From the NCBI GenBank assembly GCA_031554725.1, contig JAVBUZ010000047.1, positions 1-10,916 of the forward strand: a stretch of DNA of 10,916 nucleotides. Direction: 5' to 3'. The DNA comes from JAVBUZ01 sp031554725 (GTDB lineage Bacteria; Bacillota; Clostridia; Lachnospirales; Lachnospiraceae). Every line of letters begins with the position of its first letter. Position 1 is the stretch's first letter. The notes below the pieces were generated by a model. That model was not told the DNA's origin, made no database searches, and saw only the letters and a list, made by a program, of their open reading frames with translations. The translations under genes were made by a program, and so were the position numbers. This document shows, one piece after another, positions 1 to 6,590 of the stretch.

Positions 1-3000
1 AAATTGCTGAATTGATCGTAAGAAAACAGTATTGTTCCTTTCGTTAATTCGTTGGTAATCTTCTTTAACTGGTAATTCACATCCCATTCATATCTTCGGC
101 GACGCATCGTTTCTGAATGACCTGTAGTACGTCCAAAAGAATGTTGCATATTCCCCGCACTTGCCTGCTTTACACTTACTTCATGGAAAATCGGTCTACC
201 AACAAGGTCATATTCCCAGTTACTACGAATACCATTCGAAAACAATCGTTGCGTTTCTTGACCAAGCACATTATATTCCATCTTAGCAGCCCATGGTTTT
301 TCTTTCTCAAGGTAAGCAACCAGATGTGTTGCTTGTCCCATCACATTTCGTTTTGTAAGAATATTCGCCCCAAAGCTACTTGCTACTTGCACTCGATTTC
401 CTAACGCATCATATTCACTGGAAATCCAGTTATAATCCTGCCATTCTTTTGTAACTCTTCCTAACGGTTCTCTCTCAAACTTTACTTTCGTGTACTGATT
501 TTCCGTTTCCAATAACATACCGATTTTATTGTATGTAAATGTTTCATAACTATTATCATGGTAATCGGTTCGAATCACTCGTCCCAGCTTATCATAACGA
601 TACTTCGTAAATCTGCCACCTGGTCGGTTAATTTTCGTAACTAATCCTGAGTAATCACGTTCATATGTGCGAGTTAAGTTGTCATATCCTATCTCTTTGA
701 GAACATTCCCTTTCACATCTCGTTCAAACTGATAGATTTCTCCTTTTTCATTGGTAACAGAAACCAGTTGTTCTTCTGTGTCATACTTAAACACTACCTT
801 ACGGTCACCCTGTGTTCTGGATTCTAAGCTTCCCAGAATCGTATACGTAAAATCAACTTCTGTTTGCTTATCCTTTGCATGAATCACATCTTGATACGCA
901 TTGTAAGTTAATTGTATGCTATTTCCGTCTGCTAATCTAGCTTGCACAAGACGATTTAGGTTATCATATTGGTATGTTTCGACCGCATTCAAAGGATTTT
1001 TGGCTGTCAAACAATTTCCTCTTTGGTCATATTCCCAAGTTGAAAAGCTACCGTCTGGTAATGTGACTTTACTTAAATTGAGGTGTTTGTCATAATCCAA
1101 GCAAATTGCTTCTCCCTTGGCATTGATTACCTTTTCTACCAACTTATGTTGATTATATTGGTAAGTAGTTTCTATACCTACTTCATCTACTACTTTGTCC
1201 AAAGTATCATCTTCGTTATATTGCCACTTCCTGCTATTTCCTTCTGGGTTCACCACTTCAACCAATCGCCCATCTTTATCATAAGCAAAGATTACTTTGC
1301 TTGTGTCTGCTTGGGTTAATGTGGTTACTTGTGACCACTCGTTATATTGATACGATGTCAAACGACCTTCCTCATCCACCTGACTCATCAATTGATATTG
1401 GTCGTTGTATATTTCTCTTGTTTCCGTTAAATCAGGATAAACAATCCTAGTACAAAGCATATCCTCATTATAGTGATATTCACTTGGTAAAGCTTTCTGG
1501 CTTGTTCTAACGGTATTATAGCCCTCTTTTTCGTGGTAGTCAATCCAGAGGCTTAGGACTCCCCCATCTCCCCAAGTTCGGACAGCTCTGGCTTTTCCTG
1601 ATTCATAACAGTCATATTCCCAATAGAAAGAATTCTTATTACGATCCACCTTTCTTATCAGCAAATGATTACGATATTCCAAACCACTGTCTACTCCTAT
1701 TGCATCGGTAATCGTTTCTAAATCTTGTGCATCGCTATAATCATAGCGAACTAGCACATGAGATTTTTGATAATTACCTTCTTCCCTTAAAGCTACCTGT
1801 GTGATACGTCCTTGCTGATTGGTAGTAACATTCAGTTCTCTTCCCACACTGTCTATAATCTGAGACAGATAACCATTCACGTTATAGAAAAATTGAATCT
1901 GATGCCCTTGTGGATTGTATATCTTGGTGAGCTTATATGGTAGATAACCATGTTTGCTAGGATAGAGTAAATAAGTATATCTGCTTTCTGGATTGAACAA
2001 TTGGTAATGATCTTCTTTTCTTCTTAAGAGTAGCTTATTTTCTTTACTGAAATATTCTTCGCCTATCAAAATATTAGGGAACGTACAAACTCGCCCATCA
2101 TATAAGAAAACAGCTAAAGCATACTCATCTTCCAGTACCTCCAATCCCATCTCATAATTATAGCGTGTACCATGCCCCAAATGTCCCATAATTTGGCTGG
2201 CACTACACCAGATTCGATTCCATTGCAACGGTATTGGACCTGGCAGTTCAAAGTCATTGATATCATAAAGCACATTTCCATTTATTAAATCTACTGGTTC
2301 TCCTCCTAATTTGCAAAGTGTTTTTCTCAACCAATTCGGCATTTTACTTCCGTACTTCTCCAGTAGTTTTTTCATGCCTTTTTCCAATCCCATATCAATC
2401 GCTGGCATAATAAAACCTATCCCAAAAGAAATCAATCCCTGCATCAAATTATAGGAACCGCCACGAAAAAGAATATCAATCCCTTGTGAAATCCCATCGG
2501 TTAAAAAGGAAACTCCACCACTGACAAACATTTTTGTAAGGAGCTTTGCTCCTTTAAAAGCTTTTAGACCTAAGACTGCTCCTGATATCGCTCCCTCAAT
2601 CGCTCCTTTTACACCTGCCAATGCATAATCCTGCCAATCGCTTACTTCTCCCCGAACAATATCCATTCCCGCAGTCACTCCAACGGCTATGGCACCACTA
2701 ATAGCTGCACCTGTAATTGCAGTAGCTACAGTAGCTTGAGCAACCGCACCAGCCGCTACCAATGCTGCTCCTCCCGTTGCCACAACTGCCACTACCAACG
2801 CCACTGCCGCTAGACCAATCAGTACATTACCAAGCAGCTTTTTCCAATCAAACTTCTTTTCCTCATAAACAATTTCTTCATTCAGTCGATCTGTGAATAT
2901 TTCCTTTTTTCGCCCTTCATAGAGCAGAGTATTCCCTGCTTTGATATGGGTGTCGCCATCCGCTCCGCCAAGTAAATAAAGAGAGGATTGTTCCTTCGCT

Positions 3001-4412
3001 CCTACAACGATATTTCCCGTCTTAGCGAATACTTTAATCAGTTCCTTAGCTTCCAAAAAGAGCTTTTGTTTCGTAAATACAGTTAAGTCCTCATGACTTT
3101 GAATCACTACACCACTCTCTGCGTCCAGTTTCATAAATAACTTTTCATGTGCCACAAAATCAATGTCGGTCAATCCCAGTTTGAATTCCTTTCCTTCTGG
3201 TATACCCATATATTTTACTTTGGGATCGGAAGTCTTGGCGCAATTACCACCATTTCTTCGCACCGCATTCATTGCAACTCCTGCACTTTCCTCACTACTG
3301 GCAAAATACAAAGAGATTGATGTGCCGATTTCTGGCATACAATAGAATAAGTTATTCGCCTCTGAGGCATAAGGAAACCAGCAGGCAGTACCAGCAGACT
3401 CCCCTTGGTCAATCTTTAATTTAAGTTTTATTTGCTGTCCTTGTGTTTCTAAAACCTCACCCAACAGCGAAATTCCATGAATACGTGCATTCGTTTCCTT
3501 TGGCAGACATAACGATTGTTCATATCCCAAGACATACGTATAATGTAGAATTCCCTCTGCTAAAAACGCCTGACTCTCTTCGACTATCATCGAACGGCCT
3601 TCATACTCTACGATATCCCCAAGCCCCAATCGCTCTTTACTTTGAATATGGTACTTGACAAAATGCTCCTCGGCAACAGCAAAACCAAATGCAATCGCTT
3701 GATGATACTGACCGGTTGCTCGTTTGGTCACGACCTCACCCACACTCTTTAGCTTCCCGTTATTCTTAGGTAATCCAAACCAGAATCTTGGTGTTTCTCC
3801 CAACACATCTGCTACTAATTGTGTCTGAAGATGCGTCGCCAAACGTTTGCAAAATTGCCAATCCGTTTCTCGGTATTGGAGAATAAACTGCCCAGTTGTC
3901 TGCCCCGCAGGCTCCGTCCTGTTCAGAAACATTCCCCCTGAATAGGATTTCAGCACTTGATTCAGCAACGTAGAATAGCTCATTCCCTTATCTTGAAATG
4001 AACGGCTCTTTTCCTCATAGTCCAACAGGCTACTCCACGATAGCCCTTTCATCTCTATGTAATACATGCGTTCTTGATAAGAAATCTCCATCTCGGTCAC
4101 TACACCCGAAAACAGCAATGTTTCCCCCGAACCATTATCTCCATAAATGGCAATCGGAGCTTTGCTTCCTGCTAGGAAGATACAGTCCTTGCCTTCTTCT
4201 TCGCGCAATATTCCTTTCAATACTACTTGACCATGCTCGTTTAGCTTTCTTGTAATAATCAACTCATGAATCATCTGAATCGGATAAGGAGATTTCACTT
4301 TAATCTGACCATGCGTGAATTCATCTGGAACTTGCTGAAATGGTAGTTTATCAACACTTATGCTTTGCTGCTTCTTCTGATTTGTAAAATTAGATATCTC
4401 TTTCTCCTCCAT
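1..4412 (-). CDS. VgrG-like spike fused to Rhs/YD-repeat protein (3' end beyond the window)
   Basis: One open frame of 1470 complete codons, still open at the left edge. The ATG at 4412 follows AAGGAGG with 7-nt spacing. Residues about 1-300 resemble the gp27-like part of VgrG (KSRSF at 135-139, ETDW at 182-185), about 300-400 the gp5 OB-fold (YCMP at 357-360), and about 400-515 a beta-strand-rich needle. Residues about 526-673 are hydrophobic and Ala/Gly-rich, with at least one membrane-helix-like stretch at about 526-550. PVDLINGNVLYD at 706-717 is the classic Rhs N-terminal signature (DUF6531), and repeated Y-D/G-x-x motifs follow to the edge. By family knowledge, Rhs repeats form a hollow shell around a C-terminal toxin, which here would lie outside the window. 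No separate classical PAAR motif was seen; the upstream DUF4280 gene may supply the tip. I infer an exported polymorphic-toxin carrier. I spot-checked the frame at many points and found no frameshift. Confidence 0.9.
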   Translation of the reverse strand, partial: MEEKEISNFTNQKKQQSISVDKLPFQQVPDEFTHGQIKVKSPYPIQMIHELIITRKLNEHGQVVLKGILREEEGKDCIFLAGSKAPIAIYGDNGSGETLLFSGVVTEMEISYQERMYYIEMKGLSWSSLLDYEEKSRSFQDKGMSYSTLLNQVLKSYSGGMFLNRTEPAGQTTGQFILQYRETDWQFCKRLATHLQTQLVADVLGETPRFWFGLPKNNGKLKSVGEVVTKRATGQYHQAIAFGFAVAEEHFVKYHIQSKERLGLGDIVEYEGRSMIVEESQAFLAEGILHYTYVLGYEQSLCLPKETNARIHGISLLGEVLETQGQQIKLKLKIDQGESAGTACWFPYASEANNLFYCMPEIGTSISLYFASSEESAGVAMNAVRRNGGNCAKTSDPKVKYMGIPEGKEFKLGLTDIDFVAHEKLFMKLDAESGVVIQSHEDLTVFTKQKLFLEAKELIKVFAKTGNIVVGAKEQSSLYLLGGADGDTHIKAGNTLLYEGRKKEIFTDRLNEEIVYEEKKFDWKKLLGNVLIGLAAVALVVAVVATGGAALVAAGAVAQATVATAITGAAISGAIAVGVTAGMDIVRGEVSDWQDYALAGVKGAIEGAISGAVLGLKAFKGAKLLTKMFVSGGVSFLTDGISQGIDILFRGGSYNLMQGLISFGIGFIMPAIDMGLEKGMKKLLEKYGSKMPNWLRKTLCKLGGEPVDLINGNVLYDINDFELPGPIPLQWNRIWCSASQIMGHLGHGTRYNYEMGLEVLEDEYALAVFLYDGRVCTFPNILIGEEYFSKENKLLLRRKEDHYQLFNPESRYTYLLYPSKHGYLPYKLTKIYNPQGHQIQFFYNVNGYLSQIIDSVGRELNVTTNQQGRITQVALREEGNYQKSHVLVRYDYSDAQDLETITDAIGVDSGLEYRNHLLIRKVDRNKNSFYWEYDCYESGKARAVRTWGDGGVLSLWIDYHEKEGYNTVRTSQKALPSEYHYNEDMLCTRIVYPDLTETREIYNDQYQLMSQVDEEGRLTSYQYNEWSQVTTLTQADTSKVIFAYDKDGRLVEVVNPEGNSRKWQYNEDDTLDKVVDEVGIETTYQYNQHKLVEKVINAKGEAICLDYDKHLNLSKVTLPDGSFSTWEYDQRGNCLTAKNPLNAVETYQYDNLNRLVQARLADGNSIQLTYNAYQDVIHAKDKQTEVDFTYTILGSLESRTQGDRKVVFKYDTEEQLVSVTNEKGEIYQFERDVKGNVLKEIGYDNLTRTYERDYSGLVTKINRPGGRFTKYRYDKLGRVIRTDYHDNSYETFTYNKIGMLLETENQYTKVKFEREPLGRVTKEWQDYNWISSEYDALGNRVQVASSFGANILTKRNVMGQATHLVAYLEKEKPWAAKMEYNVLGQETQRLFSNGIRSNWEYDLVGRPIFHEVSVKQASAGNMQHSFGRTTGHSETMRRRRYEWDVNYQLKKITNELTKGTILFSYDQFSN

Positions 4413-4419
4413 TTGCACC

Positions 4420-4426
4420 CCTCCTT
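4420..4426 (-). promoter_or_regulatory. Ribosome binding site of the VgrG-Rhs gene
   Basis: The minus strand reads AAGGAGG followed by 7 bases and then ATG. This near-perfect anti-16S match fixes the start of the large VgrG-Rhs frame at 4412. Confidence 0.8.
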
Positions 4427-4452
4427 TGCATGAAATGCGTCGCAATCTATGT

Positions 4453-4488
4453 ATCATATCCTTTTGTTTGCTAATTACTATACATCTT
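4453..4488 (-). repeat. Direct repeat, copy 2 (between the DUF4280 and Rhs genes)
   Basis: A 36-base imperfect copy of the segment at 4518-4553, matching at 30 of 36 positions. The best core on the minus strand is AAGATGTATA, one mismatch, then TAATTAGCAAA. It lies in the 127-base non-coding gap (4413-4539) between the DUF4280 stop and the Rhs start. The copies start 65 bases apart. In the frame matching the DUF4280 tail, this copy would read K-D-V-stop directly after an in-frame TGA, so it is not coding now. Apart from the repeat and the Rhs ribosome binding site, I see no hairpin terminator or convincing promoter in this gap. Confidence 0.75.
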
Positions 4489-4517
4489 TTCACTTTGGAC
4501 TAAACTCATGTAGAGCA

Positions 4518-4553
4518 ATCCCATCTCTTTATTTGCTAATTAATATACATCTT
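4518..4553 (-). repeat. Direct repeat, copy 1 (spans the DUF4280 stop codon)
   Basis: This copy covers the last codons and TAA stop of the DUF4280 gene plus 22 bases downstream. Its partner is at 4453-4488. A repeat spanning the 3' end of a gene fits a tandem duplication, or the scar left by loss of a second DUF4280-like gene; the sequence alone does not decide between them. Confidence 0.75.
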
Positions 4554-5037
4554 GCCCAGCGTCCATAAATCCAATAATCCCACCATACCTGCAGGCAATC
4601 GTACACTTTGCCGTAAGAGCAGGCTTTCCATCTACTAAAGTCTTTTCTTGGGCATCAGACCATACATCGCCTAGCTCAGGCTCACACAGTTTCCCCTCGA
4701 TAGGCAAAGGAATATCAATCTTATTTCCCTCCTCATCCGTAAAAGGGAATAAGTCTCTAGTATCTTCTATTTTAATATCAATCCCTTCCTTAGTTTCTGA
4801 CCAGCAAGCTCCAAAAGGTGGAATATTCTGATCAAGTCCCACCTTACAATCGCTTTCATTCATCATCGCCTTATCCCTGATAAAAGAACCATGCGATACT
4901 GGCATATCTAGTTTTCTCGTATGCGTTCCGCAGGAGCAATACATCCTTGCCCCACGTACCACATAAGGATATTGGAGCTCCTGTTCTTCTGTGTTTTCTG
5001 CTTCATCCATTGCTTCATCCTTTACTTGCTCTGACAT
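4540..5037 (-). CDS. DUF4280 PAAR-like spike-tip protein
   Basis: A 165-residue protein that matches the DUF4280 family pattern. It has an acidic N-terminal tail (1-22), then GARMYCSCGTHTRKLDMP (29-46), a DCK..LD..IPPFGACWS block (63-80), and the C-terminal signature LVDGKPALTAKCTIACRYGG (134-153). Cysteines are at 34, 36, 64, 78, 118, 145 and 149, consistent with a metal-bound compact tip. By family knowledge, DUF4280 includes Francisella IglG and is regarded as PAAR-like, capping a VgrG-type spike. The start at 5037 is one base after the upstream stop and has AAGGAG at 8-nt spacing, so translation is probably coupled. It lies directly upstream of the VgrG-Rhs gene and probably caps one or both spikes. 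There is no signal peptide. Family assignment is confident; partner choice is inferred. Confidence 0.88.
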   Translation of the reverse strand: MSEQVKDEAMDEAENTEEQELQYPYVVRGARMYCSCGTHTRKLDMPVSHGSFIRDKAMMNESDCKVGLDQNIPPFGACWSETKEGIDIKIEDTRDLFPFTDEEGNKIDIPLPIEGKLCEPELGDVWSDAQEKTLVDGKPALTAKCTIACRYGGIIGFMDAGQDVY

Positions 5038-5038
5038 T

Positions 5039-5575
5039 TTAGTTGCTCCTTCCTGCTATCTTAACTGGTTCAAACCAAATCCCATTCGCTTCTCGTCGCA
5101 GAATACTTTCTGCTACATCTAAACGAACCAACAATTGTTTACCATAATCCTTTGCTAACAATATCTTGCGGTTTCCTACCTCTATTGGATCTAGCACAAA
5201 GTCCTGCACATTTCCTCTAGCATCATATTGGGATTCTTCTTTGTCTGCACATAGAATCTCTGGTGGTATCATAAGATAGTAGGGGCTCTGCTTCCCTGTT
5301 TCTTTTTCGATTAACATCACTCGATGAAACAACACATCTGGTTGATACTTCTGTAGAATCTTCTGCAACTTATCTGCAATTAATGGGATTGGCTTTTCCA
5401 TATAATCTGCATACTCTATGCTTAAACCAGTACTTTCTTTTACATACACAACAGAGCTTGTCGTTATCTTTTTTATATTTTCCTTTGTCATTCCAACAGG
5501 TGAAAGCTCTTTTGGCAGTTGCAATTGTGGCAACCGTTTTACCCTCTCGTCTGTTTTCATTATAAAATAATCCAT
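5039..5575 (-). CDS. Small protein resembling DUF1629/Imm11-type proteins
   Basis: A 178-residue soluble protein with no signal peptide or membrane segment. The start MDYFIMK, the central region VLFHRVMLIEKE (81-92), the strand-like segment around 137-151 and the ending GIWFEPVKI (165-173) recall the DUF1629/Imm11 type of small proteins found with polymorphic toxins. I recognise this by general pattern, not by a diagnostic motif. It starts 3 bases after the pentapeptide gene's stop and ends one base before the DUF4280 start, so it is firmly in the operon. The ribosome binding site is weak (GTAGGTAAG), which fits translational coupling to the upstream gene; ATG at residue 6 is a less likely start. 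It could be an immunity protein for a toxin of this module or a loading adaptor; the position, upstream of tip and Rhs, is odd for an immunity gene. Confidence 0.6.
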   Translation of the reverse strand: MDYFIMKTDERVKRLPQLQLPKELSPVGMTKENIKKITTSSVVYVKESTGLSIEYADYMEKPIPLIADKLQKILQKYQPDVLFHRVMLIEKETGKQSPYYLMIPPEILCADKEESQYDARGNVQDFVLDPIEVGNRKILLAKDYGKQLLVRLDVAESILRREANGIWFEPVKIAGRSN

Positions 5576-5578
5576 CGC

Positions 5579-6559
5579 TTACCTACTTTCTGGGAGTTTG
5601 CAATCCACAATCCGAGCATCTTCAAAAGTAATCTCTTCTGTCAGTAACGCCTTTGAAAAATCCACATGAGAAAGCGTCGCACCAGCGAAAGAAATCTGCT
5701 TTAATTTCGATCCCGCAAAGCTGATATTCTCTAACGTTGCACCTGCGAAATCCACATCAAAAATCTTCATGTTTTCCATGTTGGTATCTTTTAAGATGGT
5801 ATTTTGAAAGTTACTAAAGAGAATCTGACTCTTATTCCAACTACTCTGCGTAAAATCGCAACCAGCAAAAGAGGAATATTGAAATTGCAGTTCTTCATAA
5901 TCGCCTTTCGACAAATCCAGATTTTCATATATTTCATAACTAAAAATCTTCTGCTCCTTGGACTTTAGATAACGTTTCACCTCTCGCCCATCCTTCACCG
6001 TACTGTCTTCTTTATAGAGAATATCAAAACGATCCAAGAAACCACCGATGCAAACCGTAAAACAGGGTGCTCTTTCTATCTTTTGATAACTTTCTGTCTG
6101 AATTACCTTTCTCATTCCCATACGAATTACTTCTGCCACATAGAATAGATACAGATTGCTTTCTGCAAACACTTTTCCTTGTGCTTCTGCTAGGCGTACT
6201 TTCCCTATGGATTTGCTCCGTAATTCCTCCACTATATCTCCATACTGCTCTAGATAAGAATAAAATTCTCCTACTTGATAGCAATCGCTACATTCCACAG
6301 AATCCAAATACCAGTTTTCATCATAGGCATCCAGACGAATCTCATGTTTTTTTAATAAGATGTTTGTTCTCAAAACAGAAAAATGAATATACGCAATAGC
6401 ACCTTTCTCACCGTTCTGTTGCATTCGATAAATCTTATCGCAGTATTCAGAAAAGCAATCTACCAATTTATCTACTAACTGTTCAAAATGACTCTTCACA
6501 TAATCGTCCAAGCTGGTAGCCAATTCCTTACTTTTTCGCTGTAAGTCAAAACTTTGCAC
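5579..6559 (-). CDS. Pentapeptide-repeat protein with unrecognised N-terminal domain
   Basis: A 326-residue protein. Residues about 213-323 are pentapeptide repeats with the A/S-[D/N]-[L/F]-x-x rhythm: SSFAGCDF, SNFQNTIL, VDFAGATL, ISFAGSKL, ISFAGATL and VDFSKALL are visible, predicting a right-handed quadrilateral beta-helix. Residues 1-210 are mixed, helix-rich and contain several cysteines; I do not recognise a family, and no DUF2169-like motif was seen. The start is GTG, supported by GGAGGT 7 bases upstream; no nearby ATG is as well placed. It begins 31 bases after the vgrG stop and is followed 3 bases later by the DUF1629-like gene. By analogy with pentapeptide proteins next to type VI spike and PAAR genes, I infer an adaptor or structural role in loading cargo onto the spike. 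This role is not shown by the sequence. Confidence 0.8.
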   Translation of the reverse strand: MQSFDLQRKSKELATSLDDYVKSHFEQLVDKLVDCFSEYCDKIYRMQQNGEKGAIAYIHFSVLRTNILLKKHEIRLDAYDENWYLDSVECSDCYQVGEFYSYLEQYGDIVEELRSKSIGKVRLAEAQGKVFAESNLYLFYVAEVIRMGMRKVIQTESYQKIERAPCFTVCIGGFLDRFDILYKEDSTVKDGREVKRYLKSKEQKIFSYEIYENLDLSKGDYEELQFQYSSFAGCDFTQSSWNKSQILFSNFQNTILKDTNMENMKIFDVDFAGATLENISFAGSKLKQISFAGATLSHVDFSKALLTEEITFEDARIVDCKLPESR

Positions 6560-6566
6560 CTAATGC

Positions 6567-6572
6567 ACCTCC
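6567..6572 (-). promoter_or_regulatory. Ribosome binding site fixing a GTG start
   Basis: The minus strand reads GGAGGT, 7 bases, then GTG at 6559. This strong match is the reason for choosing the GTG start of the pentapeptide-repeat gene. Confidence 0.7.
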
Positions 6573-6590
6573 GTATCTCATTGAATTTTA

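Noticed and set aside
3163..4255. Several plus-strand open frames of 60-85 codons opposite the N-terminal half of the VgrG-Rhs gene
   Set aside because: They lie wholly antisense to a well-supported long frame, have no ribosome binding sites of note, and their predicted proteins have no recognisable features.
4471..4524. A 17-residue minus-strand open frame in the gap between the DUF4280 and Rhs genes
   Set aside because: The ATG directly abuts the only purine-rich stretch, so there is no spaced ribosome binding site, and the peptide shows no recognisable property.
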